The position numbers and the translations under genes were made by a program. The notes beneath the pieces are model-generated. The model did not search any database. It was given only the letters and a program-made list of their open reading frames with translations, and was not told the DNA's origin. 63,257 nt of DNA from Planosporangium flavigriseum (lineage in GTDB: Bacteria; Actinomycetota; Actinomycetes; Mycobacteriales; Micromonosporaceae), in assembly GCF_011947225.1 (NCBI RefSeq), contig NZ_JAATVW010000024.1, forward strand, positions 1 to 63,257. Direction: 5' to 3'. Shown here in pieces: positions 31,884 through 40,354 of this stretch; position 1 is the stretch's first letter; every line of letters starts with the position of its first letter.

Positions 31884-34800
31884 ATGAATAGGCTGCTGAC
31901 AGCTCTCCGCCGGCTGCCAGTCGCCACCGCACGGGCCCTACCCGTGCCAGGCCGCAGCCGGATCTTCCGCCGTAGCTGGGTGGGTGATGGTCGCGCTCAC
32001 ATCGAGGTACGCGGCATTCGCCGGCCGGGCAACGAGGACGCCGCCAGGGAGCTGGAGAAGCGCCTCGAACAGATCCGCGGCGTTCACTGGGCTGAGGTCA
32101 ACGCCGTCCTTGGTCGGGTGGTGGTCGCCTTCGACGAGGGCACGATCAGCCTGGGCGACATCGTCGACACGGTCGAGGATGTCGAGGAAGCGCACGACCT
32201 GGAGACCGAAGGCTTCCCACAGGACGGTCCCGAGCACCCGGCCGACGTGGAGCCGCTGTACCGGGAACTCGTCGCGCTGGGCGGCGACGCGCTCGGCGTC
32301 GTCCTGTCCGCGGTGCGCCCCCTGGCGGGCCGGCGTAACGTCCCTTCCGACGCCCTTTCCGTGCTCGCTCTGGTGGACGCCAGTCCCCGGCTGCGACGCG
32401 AACTGGACGAACGATTCGGCCGCGCGGCTACCGACCTGACCCTGGCCTTGACGCGCTCGATCGCCCAGGGACTGTCTCCCGGGCCGCCGCTCGGCGTGCT
32501 GATCGACGCGACCTACCGGGCGATACTCATCAGCGAGGTCACCGCCCGCCGGGCGGTCTGGCAACGCAGGGAGGCCGAACTGCCCGCCCGCGCAGGCGAG
32601 GAGCCGCTGGAACCGGTGCACGTGCCACCGCGGCCCGCTCCCCTTCCGCCCGGATCGGTCGAGCGGTACGCCGACGCGGCCTTCTTCGTCGCGCTGGCGA
32701 CGGCCGTCGGGGCGGTCACCGTCACCCGCAACCGCATCCACGCACGAACCGCCCTGACCGTCTTCGCCCCCAGGGCGGCACGGTTGAGCCGGGAGGTGTT
32801 CGCCGCCCGGCTGGGCCGCGCGCTCTGCGCCCGCGGCGTCATTCCGTTCGACAACCAGGCCCTGCGGCGGTTGGACCGAGTCGACACCGTCGTCATCGAC
32901 TCCCGCGTCCTGACCTCCGGCCGCTTCACCATCGGGGAACTGCGGGGCGTGGACGCCGACCTACCGCCTGAGGAGGAGAGCAGGCTGCGGGCACAGGCCG
33001 CCAACGCGATGGATCCGTCCGATCCGAGGAAGGTCGTCCGGCGGAGCGGCTGGACGCTCGGGCCGCTGAACAAGGTCGCACCGGACGGGCGGCAGGCGGT
33101 ACGCGCGGCCGCCGAGAGGCTGCGAACACCGGGCGGCGTGACGCTCGGCCTCGTGCGCGGCAACACGCTGGTCGCCGTACTCGTCGCCGTACCCGAACTC
33201 AGCCCGAACGCGGCCGACCTGGTGGCGTCGGCGCGGTCGGTCGGCCCCCTCGTCATCGCGGGAGTGGGCAGCGGGCTGGGCGATCGGTTCTCCGCGGACG
33301 CTGTTGTTCCCACCGGCACCCACCTGGCCGCCGAGATTCGCAAGCTCCAGAAGCAGGGCCGGGTGGTCGCGCTGGTCGCGAGCGAAGGCGCTGCGGCCCT
33401 CACCGCCGCCGACGTCGCGATCGGCGTACTGGCCGACGGCGGTCCGGTGCCGTGGGGCGCCGACCTGCTCTGCGGGCCCGGCCTCCAGCAGGCCTGCCGG
33501 ATCCTGGACGCCGTCGCCGCGGCGCACGCCGTCTCCCGTCGCGGTGCGCTGATCGCTTTGTACGGGTCGGTCGCCGCGGCGCTCCTGGCGCTGTCCGGCC
33601 CCCGGGCTGGGCAGTTCGGACGGGCGCGGCTCGCCAGCGGCGCCACCGCCATGGCGGCGATGGCGATGGGCGCGTGGGAGGCCCGATCGGTGGATGAGCG
33701 CCCCGATCCCATACCGAACGAAACGACGCCGTGGCACGCGCTCGACGTCGACACGGCGCTGGACCGGCTCGAAAGCTCACCGGCCGGCCTGAGCGAGGAG
33801 GAAGCCCGCGCGCGGCTGGCCGAGCAGCCGTCCGCCGACGGGCATCGCGAGGATGGGTTCGCCCGCACCGCGCTCGACGAACTGGCTAACCCGCTTACGC
33901 CGTTGCTGGCGACCGGGGCCGCGATGTCGGCGGCGACCGGCTCGGTCACCGATGCGACGCTCATCGGCTCCGTGATGGGCGCCAACGCGCTCCTCGGCGC
34001 CGCCCAGCGGGTGAGCGCGGACCGGGCGCTCCGCCGCCTCGTCCGGGCGAGCTCGGTTGGGGCCAGGGTCCGCCGCGCCGGGACAGAGCTCGAGGTGAAC
34101 GCCGACGAGATCGTGCCGGGCGATGTCATCTCCCTGCGCGCGGGGGACGCCGTACCCGCCGACTGCCGCGTCCTGGACGCGGCCAACCTGGAGGTCGACG
34201 AGTCCACTCTCACCGGAGAGTCCCAACTGGTGGCCAAGACAGCGGCACCGACGGCCGCCGCCGACGTGGCCGAGCGACGCAGCATGCTGTACGAGGGCAC
34301 CATCGTCGCCGCCGGACAGGCGACCTGTCTCGTGGTGGCGACCGGCCCGCACAGCGAACTCGGCCGCAGCGGCCGGGCCGTCGGCGCCGGCCCTCCTACG
34401 CGCGGCGTGCAAGCGCGGCTGATGCTACTGACCAGTGCGAGCATACCGATCGCGCTCGGCTCGGCAGCGGCGCTCGTCGTGGGCGGTCTGCTGCGGGGCC
34501 GCCCGCTGGCCACTACGCTCGGCACCGCGGTGAGCCTTGCCGTGGCCGCCGTACCCGAAGGACTGCCCCTGGTCGCGACGGTCGGTCAGATCGCCGCCGC
34601 GCGACGGCTGTCGCAGCGTGGCGCCCTGGTGCGTGACCCGTCGACGACGGAGGCGCTCGGCCGGGTCGATGTGTTGTGCTTCGACAAGACCGGCACCCTC
34701 ACCGAGGGCCGGGTCGGGCTCCAAATGGTCTCCGACGGCCTCGACGAGGCTCCGTTGGACCGGTTGTCACCCAACACCCGGCAGGTGCTCGCCGCCGGGC

Positions 34801-36449
34801 TGCGCGCCAGCCCGGTCGGAATGGACCATGAGATCCCGCACCCCACCGATCGCGCCGTCGTTTCGGCAGCGGCGTCCGTCGGCGTGTCGCCGGAGGACGG
34901 TGTCCGCAGCTGGCGCGTGATCGACGACGTGCCGTTCGAACCCGCCCGCGGCTACCACGCCACCCTCGGCGCGATCCCGCGTGGTCGGCTGCTCAGCGTG
35001 AAGGGCGCGCCGGAGATCATCCTGCCGGCGTGCGCGCGCTGGCGCCGAGACGACAAGGTCGTCCCGATGGACGCAGCGGCCCGGGCCTCGATCGAGGCGG
35101 AGCTGAACCGGCTGGCCCGGCAGGGTTTCCGGGTCCTCGCCGTGGCCCAGCGCCCCGTCGGCGCCACCACCAAGCACATCACCCCCGGTCTGATCGCGAA
35201 CCTGGAGTTTCTCGGTCTGCTCGCGCTGGCCGACTCCGCCCGCCCCGAGGCAGCGGCCGCGGTCGCCGGACTGCGCAAGGCCGGCGTCAAGGTGATCATG
35301 CTGACCGGCGACCACCCGACGACCGCCGAGGCCGTCGCCGACGAACTCAACATCCTCGACAGCGGCATCGTGGTGACCGGCTCCGAACTGGACAACCTCG
35401 ACGACGATAAGTTCGCCGAGGTACTGCCGAGCGTGTCGGTCTTCGCCCGCGTCACCCCCACCCACAAGGTGCGCATCGTCCAGGCGCTGCAGCGCCAGGG
35501 GCACACCGTGGCGATGACCGGCGACGGGGCCAACGACGCCGCCGCCATCCGGCTTGCCGACGTCGGCATCGCCCTGGGCCAGCGGGGTACCGACGCCGCA
35601 CGGGAGTCGGCCGACCTCATCGTCACCGACGACCGGATCGAGACGATCATCGACGCGGTCGTGGAGGGGCGCGCGATGTGGGCGTCGATACGCGACGCCG
35701 TGTCCGTGCTGCTCGGTGGCAATCTGGGCGAGATCGCCTTCGCGCTCGGTACGGGCCTGCTCGCACCCACCGGCTCGCCGCTCAACGCCCGGCAACTACT
35801 GCTGGTCAACCTGCTCACCGACCTGCTGCCGTCCCTGGCCCTGTCGGTCCGGCCGCCGCCGAAGCGTGACCCGGAAGACCTGCTGCACGAGGGCCCGGAG
35901 GCGTCGCTCGGCCGTAGCCTCGCCCGCGACACCGCCGTTCGCGCCATCGCCACCGCCGGGGCCACCGCGGGGGCGTGGGTCGTCGCGCGCGGTACGGGTA
36001 CCTCGGCGCGCGCCAGCACAGTGGCGCTCGTGACCCTCGTCGGCACGCAGCTGGGCCAGACCCTGGTCGCCGGGCGCCGCAGCCCGCTGGTCCTCGGCGC
36101 CAGCGCGGTGTCCGCCGCGGCGCTCGGCGCCATCATCCAGACGCCGGGGGTCAGCCAGTTCTTCGGTTGCCGCCCGATGGGGCCGGTCGGCTGGGCCACG
36201 AGCCTGTGGGCGAGCGGAATTGGTACTGCGGGTGCCGTCGCCGCATCCAGAGCCGCTGAGCGGGTATGGCCCGACGAAGGACAGCTCAACGGCACGGGTC
36301 CTGATTTCGCTGCGCCCGAGCGAGATCCGAATCTGCCCAATGTGGACGAACGATCCGTGGACGAACAATCCGTGGACGAGGAGCCCGTGGACGACCAGCT
36401 CGCGGAGGAACAGCCGAGCCCGGCTCGGCGCGGAAGGGAGCAGGCATGA
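31884..36449 (+). CDS. Giant CtpI-like cation-transporting P-type ATPase
   Basis: 1521-residue membrane ATPase, much longer than usual and comparable in plan to mycobacterial CtpI. Residues 30-110: a degenerate HMA-like ferredoxin fold without a CxxC. About 110-630: an actinobacteria-specific region with an inactive-looking half. Then the functional pump: TGES near 777, PEGLP at 891-895 (the P2/Ca-type sequence, not CPC of heavy-metal pumps), phosphorylation site DKTGT with Asp 934, and TGDGANDAAAIRLADVG. The ion is unknown. The last 50 residues are acidic VDExS/P repeats. ATG 31884 lacks a strong ribosome site. The stop overlaps the next start (ATGA). Confidence 0.92.
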   Translation: MNRLLTALRRLPVATARALPVPGRSRIFRRSWVGDGRAHIEVRGIRRPGNEDAARELEKRLEQIRGVHWAEVNAVLGRVVVAFDEGTISLGDIVDTVEDVEEAHDLETEGFPQDGPEHPADVEPLYRELVALGGDALGVVLSAVRPLAGRRNVPSDALSVLALVDASPRLRRELDERFGRAATDLTLALTRSIAQGLSPGPPLGVLIDATYRAILISEVTARRAVWQRREAELPARAGEEPLEPVHVPPRPAPLPPGSVERYADAAFFVALATAVGAVTVTRNRIHARTALTVFAPRAARLSREVFAARLGRALCARGVIPFDNQALRRLDRVDTVVIDSRVLTSGRFTIGELRGVDADLPPEEESRLRAQAANAMDPSDPRKVVRRSGWTLGPLNKVAPDGRQAVRAAAERLRTPGGVTLGLVRGNTLVAVLVAVPELSPNAADLVASARSVGPLVIAGVGSGLGDRFSADAVVPTGTHLAAEIRKLQKQGRVVALVASEGAAALTAADVAIGVLADGGPVPWGADLLCGPGLQQACRILDAVAAAHAVSRRGALIALYGSVAAALLALSGPRAGQFGRARLASGATAMAAMAMGAWEARSVDERPDPIPNETTPWHALDVDTALDRLESSPAGLSEEEARARLAEQPSADGHREDGFARTALDELANPLTPLLATGAAMSAATGSVTDATLIGSVMGANALLGAAQRVSADRALRRLVRASSVGARVRRAGTELEVNADEIVPGDVISLRAGDAVPADCRVLDAANLEVDESTLTGESQLVAKTAAPTAAADVAERRSMLYEGTIVAAGQATCLVVATGPHSELGRSGRAVGAGPPTRGVQARLMLLTSASIPIALGSAAALVVGGLLRGRPLATTLGTAVSLAVAAVPEGLPLVATVGQIAAARRLSQRGALVRDPSTTEALGRVDVLCFDKTGTLTEGRVGLQMVSDGLDEAPLDRLSPNTRQVLAAGLRASPVGMDHEIPHPTDRAVVSAAASVGVSPEDGVRSWRVIDDVPFEPARGYHATLGAIPRGRLLSVKGAPEIILPACARWRRDDKVVPMDAAARASIEAELNRLARQGFRVLAVAQRPVGATTKHITPGLIANLEFLGLLALADSARPEAAAAVAGLRKAGVKVIMLTGDHPTTAEAVADELNILDSGIVVTGSELDNLDDDKFAEVLPSVSVFARVTPTHKVRIVQALQRQGHTVAMTGDGANDAAAIRLADVGIALGQRGTDAARESADLIVTDDRIETIIDAVVEGRAMWASIRDAVSVLLGGNLGEIAFALGTGLLAPTGSPLNARQLLLVNLLTDLLPSLALSVRPPPKRDPEDLLHEGPEASLGRSLARDTAVRAIATAGATAGAWVVARGTGTSARASTVALVTLVGTQLGQTLVAGRRSPLVLGASAVSAAALGAIIQTPGVSQFFGCRPMGPVGWATSLWASGIGTAGAVAASRAAERVWPDEGQLNGTGPDFAAPERDPNLPNVDERSVDEQSVDEEPVDDQLAEEQPSPARRGREQA
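36342..36401 (+). repeat. 15-bp tandem repeat encoding the acidic tail of the ATPase
   Basis: Four 15-bp units (GTGGACGAACGATCC-like) encode VDERS-VDEQS-VDEEP-VDDQL near the end of the P-type ATPase. The first three units differ at 1-5 positions; the frame is kept. Confidence 0.85.
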
Positions 36450-37339
36450 CGACGCAAACGACGGCACGTGGTACCCGAACCGCTGAGAAGCGCGCGGCGC
36501 CGCGGAAGAGAGCACCCGCGGCGGCTGCCACGGCCACGGCAGCGACGGCGGCGCGGCGTGGGCGGGCGGCCGCCGCACCTCCGGAGCGTGGACCGCAGAA
36601 GCGTGCGGGCGCACAGAAGCGGGCGGCAGCGGAGAAGCGGGCCCCGGCGGAGAAGCGCGCACCGGCCCGCAAGCGCGCGGCAGCAGAGAAGCGCGCACCC
36701 GCGGCGGAAAAGCGCGCACCGGCCCGCAAGCGCGCGGCAGCGGAGAAGCGCGCACCCGCGGCCGAGAAGCGAGCACCGGCGGCCGAGAAGCGCGCTCCTG
36801 CTCGCAAGCGTGCGGCAGCGGCAGCACCGGAGACGCCACCAGCGGCGGCCCGCGCCGAACGGGAAGCAGAACTGGCGATGCTGCCGCAGCAGCGCGCTGC
36901 GGCACCCCGCCGTGAGAGAGCGGCGGCGCCCCCGGAACCCCCCGCACCGCCTCCCGTGCCGCTGCGGGAAGAGGAGGCACCGGAGGAGGAGCGCCCATCG
37001 GCGCAGCGGGAGGAGCGCCGAGAAGAGCGCCGGGAGGAGCGGCCGGCAGCGCGGGCCGAGGCGGAAGGTGAGCGCGGCATCACGGTGCCCGTCATCGGCG
37101 CCCGCATCCCCGCGCCCCCGCTGCCCCATCTGCCGCACCTGCGGAAGTTGCCCTCACCGACCGGCAGGCCGGGCCGTGTGCTCTGGTTGGGCGGCCTCAT
37201 CGGCGCCGCCGTTCTGGGCGCGATCGAGTGGCCGATCGCCGCGGTCCTCGCGGCCGGCACCTGGGTGATCGAACGGCTTGCGAGAGCCGCGGTCCGGGAG
37301 GAGCTCCAGCGCCATCCTGAACGCGAAGGCGGAGGATAG
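36446..37339 (+). CDS. Histone H1-like basic protein with a C-terminal membrane hairpin
   Basis: 297 residues. Residues 1-130 are Lys/Arg/Ala-rich with repeated AEKRAPA and ARKRAAA units, like the tails of eukaryotic H1 and bacterial H1-like proteins. Residues 130-215 are Ala/Pro/Glu/Arg-rich. About 225-285 contain two hydrophobic helices (VLWLGGLIGAAVLGAIEWP, AAVLAAGTWVIERLA), so the protein should be membrane-anchored with the basic tail in the cytoplasm. ATG overlaps the ATPase stop (ATGA), so both are made together. It may dock on the acidic ATPase tail, or tether DNA or another polyanion to the membrane; both ideas are inference. Confidence 0.82.
   Translation: MTTQTTARGTRTAEKRAAPRKRAPAAAATATAATAARRGRAAAAPPERGPQKRAGAQKRAAAEKRAPAEKRAPARKRAAAEKRAPAAEKRAPARKRAAAEKRAPAAEKRAPAAEKRAPARKRAAAAAPETPPAAARAEREAELAMLPQQRAAAPRRERAAAPPEPPAPPPVPLREEEAPEEERPSAQREERREERREERPAARAEAEGERGITVPVIGARIPAPPLPHLPHLRKLPSPTGRPGRVLWLGGLIGAAVLGAIEWPIAAVLAAGTWVIERLARAAVREELQRHPEREGGG
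36590..36815 (+). repeat. Imperfect repeats encoding KRAPA/KRAAA units
   Basis: Degenerate 15-24 bp units (core GAGAAGCGCGCACC) encode the basic tail of the H1-like protein. Several 60-bp stretches are near-identical, indicating recent duplication by slippage or unequal exchange. Confidence 0.8.
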
Positions 37340-37361
37340 ACGGGTCTGCCATCGTGAACGG

Positions 37362-38177
37362 GTGACGATTCCAATACCGTCGGCTGAAGCCGCATACCTC
37401 ACCTCGGTCGTACACCGGTTGCGCGCCGTGCTGGGCGACGCGCTGATCGCCGTCTACCCCACCGGCTCGCTGGCGCTCGCCGGGTACGTGCCCGGTCGGA
37501 GCGACCTCGACCTCATCGCCGTGGTGGCGGAGCAGACAACGGCGTCGGCGCTGCGGACCGTCGCGGCGCGGCTGGCCCACGAGGAGCTGCCGTGCCCCGC
37601 GACCGGGCTGGAGTTGGTGGTCTACCGGAAGCAGACGGTGATGGACGGTGGTGTCGAGGCGGGGTACGCGCTCGACTTCAACACCGGGCGGGAGTTGCCG
37701 GCGAAGGTCAGCCTCGATCCGGCGGAGGGGCCGAGCTTCTGGTACCCCATCGACCGCTCGATCACTTACCAGAGCGACCTCGCGTTGGACGGCGCGTCGC
37801 CGCGGAGCCTGCTGACTCCCGCCCGGTTCGACGTGCTCCTACCGGTGGTGATCGAGTCCGTGCGGGCCCACGGGGACGCGATCGGCGAGCATGGTGACAA
37901 CTCCGTCCTCAACGGCTGCCGGGCGCTGCGGTTCGGCGTGGAGCGGCGCTGGTACGCGAAGCCGGCCGCCGGCAGGTGGACCCGCAATGCCGCGCCGGAG
38001 TTCGGTCCCCTGATCGACGCGGCGCTCGCCAGCCACGCCGCCGGCCGGCCCGCCCGGCAGTCTGCCAGCCAGGCACTGTCCGCGGCGGAGGTGACCGCGT
38101 TTCTCGAGTACGTCCTGGAGCGGCTGCGCGACCAGGAGCTCAGCGACCGAACGGCCGGGTCACCATCAGGACCGTGA
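37362..38177 (+). CDS. Aminoglycoside nucleotidyltransferase-like protein (AadA/DUF4111 type)
   Basis: 271 residues. The nucleotidyltransferase active site is seen in YPTGSLALAGYVPGRSDLDLIAVV: the Gly-Ser, then two Asp residues for metal. The C-terminal helical part (RFDVLLPVVIESVRAHG, LNGCRALRFGVERRWYAKPAAGRW) matches the ANT(3'')/ANT(9)-like DUF4111 arrangement. It may adenylylate streptomycin-like compounds or an unrelated small molecule; resistance is not proven. GTG 37362 begins the family-like part, without a strong ribosome site. Its end overlaps the convergent DUF2269 gene by 38 bp. Confidence 0.82.
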   Translation: MTIPIPSAEAAYLTSVVHRLRAVLGDALIAVYPTGSLALAGYVPGRSDLDLIAVVAEQTTASALRTVAARLAHEELPCPATGLELVVYRKQTVMDGGVEAGYALDFNTGRELPAKVSLDPAEGPSFWYPIDRSITYQSDLALDGASPRSLLTPARFDVLLPVVIESVRAHGDAIGEHGDNSVLNGCRALRFGVERRWYAKPAAGRWTRNAAPEFGPLIDAALASHAAGRPARQSASQALSAAEVTAFLEYVLERLRDQELSDRTAGSPSGP

Positions 38178-38664
38178 TCACCACGATCAACAGGAACACC
38201 AGGCTGCCGGAGGCCGCGACCCGACCTGCGAGGTTGTCCAGTCGCTCCTTGGTCGCCAGGTCGGTGGCGGTCGCCGCGAGCGTGGGCGGCGGCGCCTCGC
38301 CGTCGCCTTCAGCGGCCGCCGCGGGCCGCTCCAGCACGCCCTTCCCGATCACACCGGCAGCCTGGCGGATCGCCGGCAACGTGTACCCGGTGGCGACGCC
38401 CATCGCGATCACGTACAGGGTGAGCGAAATGATCACCCAGGGCGTACGGAACGAGTACTCGCGCGACAAGGAGAGCGCGCCGATGCCGAGCGCCGCCACG
38501 ATGAGCGAGCCGATCGCGAAGCGGGCCAGAATCCGGGCCGCGTCGCGGGTGTCGTCCGCGTCGTGGCGCCGGATGGCTCGGTTGCCGAGAAAAGGCGCCA
38601 GCGCGAACGGTCCGATGAGCAGTACCGCGGTGAGCACGTGCAGCGTCACCAGGAACGTGTACAC
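38140..38664 (-). CDS. DUF2269-type membrane protein
   Basis: 174 residues with four predicted helices: TFLVTLHVLTAVLLIGPFALAPFLG, ARFAIGSLIVAALGIGALS, PWVIISLTLYVIAMGVATGYTL and SLVFLLIVVITVLMVTRPFG. The histidine in helix 1 is shared with DUF2269 and related putative haem-binding integral membrane proteins, but function is unknown. GTG start at 38664. Convergent with the nucleotidyltransferase, with 38 bp of overlap, and divergent from the cyclase gene 75 bp away. Confidence 0.8.
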   Translation of the reverse strand: MYTFLVTLHVLTAVLLIGPFALAPFLGNRAIRRHDADDTRDAARILARFAIGSLIVAALGIGALSLSREYSFRTPWVIISLTLYVIAMGVATGYTLPAIRQAAGVIGKGVLERPAAAAEGDGEAPPPTLAATATDLATKERLDNLAGRVAASGSLVFLLIVVITVLMVTRPFGR

Positions 38665-38739
38665 GGTTCAACTCTAATGCTCACGCAACCCTCATGCGCC
38701 CGCCCGACGCCGTCGCTCCACGCGGGTTACGCTCCGGCA

Positions 38740-39396
38740 ATGATCGTCGACCTGTCACACGAGATCGTCTCCGGCATGACCACCTACCCCGGGATCGCGC
38801 CGCCCCGGGTGACGGTGGTGACCTCACGCGAGCAGTCGGCCGCCCGGCTGGGCACCGGAGTGTCGTTCGAGATCGGGTCGGCGGCGCTGGTCGGCAACAC
38901 CGGCACCTACCTCGATTCGCCGTACCACTTCCACGCCGACCGCGCCGACGTCGCGCAGGTGCCGCTCGAACGGCTGGTCAACGTACCGGTGGCGATCGTC
39001 GACGCGTTCGGCGAGCCGGAGGTCACGGCCGCCCACCTCGGCGATCCCGGTGCGCTGTGGGGCAAGGCGGTCCTCGTGTACACCGGTTGGGCCCGCCACT
39101 GGGGAACCTCACGGTACCTCGAGACCGACTGCCCGCACCTGACTGCCGACGCGGTCGAGGCGCTCGTCAACGCCAACGTGGCGCTGGTCGGCATCGACTC
39201 GCTCAACATCGACGACCCCGCGGACCCGAACCGCCCGGCGCACCACGGGCTACTCGGAGCCGACATCCCGATCATCGAGCACCTCACCAACCTGGACCGC
39301 GTGCCCGCAGACGGCGCTCGACTGACCGCGTTGCCGGCTCCGGTACGTGGGATGGCGTCGTTCCCGGTACGCGCCGTGGCCACCTACGACGCCTGA
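38740..39396 (+). CDS. Cyclase family protein (kynurenine formamidase-like)
   Basis: 218-residue metal-dependent hydrolase. MIVDLSHEIVSGMTTYPG is the usual start, and NTGTYLDSPYHFHAD provides the HxGTHxDxPxHF-like metal site, although the first His is replaced (NTGTYLDSPYHF), which questions standard formamidase activity. GIDSLNIDDPADPNRPAHHGLLGADIPIIEHLTNLD carries the second conserved block. The family includes arylformamidases of tryptophan breakdown and isatin hydrolases. Neighbours do not suggest a pathway. Confidence 0.87.
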   Translation: MIVDLSHEIVSGMTTYPGIAPPRVTVVTSREQSAARLGTGVSFEIGSAALVGNTGTYLDSPYHFHADRADVAQVPLERLVNVPVAIVDAFGEPEVTAAHLGDPGALWGKAVLVYTGWARHWGTSRYLETDCPHLTADAVEALVNANVALVGIDSLNIDDPADPNRPAHHGLLGADIPIIEHLTNLDRVPADGARLTALPAPVRGMASFPVRAVATYDA

Positions 39397-39521
39397 CGGC
39401 GCCGCGGGTAGCCCCGGCCGGTACGGCGGCTTCACGATCATGGGTGTCGTACGATCCAACCAAGAGAATCAATTCATACAGGGAGTGCAAGGACCAGAAG
39501 AATCGCGAAGGGGCCAACGTC

Positions 39522-40292
39522 GTGACCCGACTCGCCCAGGACTGGCTCGCTCAAGACCGGCCCACTGACGACCACTTTCCGCCGACCGTCCACGAGTTCT
39601 TCCCGCCCGGACTCGGCGGGACGCCCTGGATCTCCAGGATCACCGTACTGCTGTGGATCGGGATCGCCGCGACCATCGTGTTCTTTCTCGTCGCGTACCG
39701 CCGCCCGGCCATCGTGCCCACCCGCACCCAGTGGATCGCCGAGTCGATCTACAGCTTCATCCGGAACGGCCTGGCGCGCGAGGTGATCGGGGCCGAGGGC
39801 GTGCGGTTCGCCCCGTACCTGACGACCCTCTTCTGTTTCATCGCGGTGACCAACATCCTCAGCATCATCCCGCTGGCGCAGATCTCGCCCAACTCCCACA
39901 TCGCGTTCCCGGCGTTTCTCGCGCTCATCTCGTACGTGATGTTCCACTGCGTCGGCATCCGCAAGTTGGGCCTCGGGCCGTACCTCAAACGCAACCTGAT
40001 CCTGCCGGGCGTGCCGCCGGCGATGTACGGCCTGATGATCCCGCTCGAGTTCATGCAGACCTTCATCACCCGGCCGCTGACCCTCGCCGTGCGGCTCTTT
40101 GCCAACATGTTCGCCGGCCACCTGATCCTGCTGGTGTTCACCATGGGCGGCTTCGCGCTCCTCGGCGCACAGACCCTTTTGCTGCGACCGGTATCCCTGG
40201 TTTCGTGGGCGCTGGCGATCGGGCTCACGGTGTTCGAGGCCGGTGTCGCGCTGCTGCAGGCGTACGTCTTCGTGCTGCTGACCACGTCGTAA
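39522..40292 (+). CDS. atpB: F0F1 ATP synthase subunit a, orphan copy
   Basis: 256-residue membrane protein with all main traits of F0 subunit a: N-terminal TVHEFFPPG, WIAESIYSFIRNG, FIAVTNILSIIPL, and PLTLAVRLFANMFAGHLILLVF containing the essential proton-path Arg in the expected helix, followed by FEAGVALLQAYVFVLLT. It appears intact. GTG 39522 has GAAGGGG about nine bases upstream. Normally atpB is followed by atpE-F-H-A-G-D-C; here it stands alone between a cyclase and a 5'-nucleotidase gene. It is probably a second or relocated copy. Confidence 0.93.
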   Translation: MTRLAQDWLAQDRPTDDHFPPTVHEFFPPGLGGTPWISRITVLLWIGIAATIVFFLVAYRRPAIVPTRTQWIAESIYSFIRNGLAREVIGAEGVRFAPYLTTLFCFIAVTNILSIIPLAQISPNSHIAFPAFLALISYVMFHCVGIRKLGLGPYLKRNLILPGVPPAMYGLMIPLEFMQTFITRPLTLAVRLFANMFAGHLILLVFTMGGFALLGAQTLLLRPVSLVSWALAIGLTVFEAGVALLQAYVFVLLTTS

Positions 40293-40354
40293 ATCGACCA
40301 CTATCGTGCGGTCGGCGCCCACGAAGCGCGATCAACCGTTACGGAAGGCACGTA

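Noticed and set aside
32513-37138. Very long open frames antisense to the P-type ATPase and H1-like genes
   Set aside because: They have no protein family features and mirror the codon bias of the sense genes; such frames are expected in high-GC DNA.
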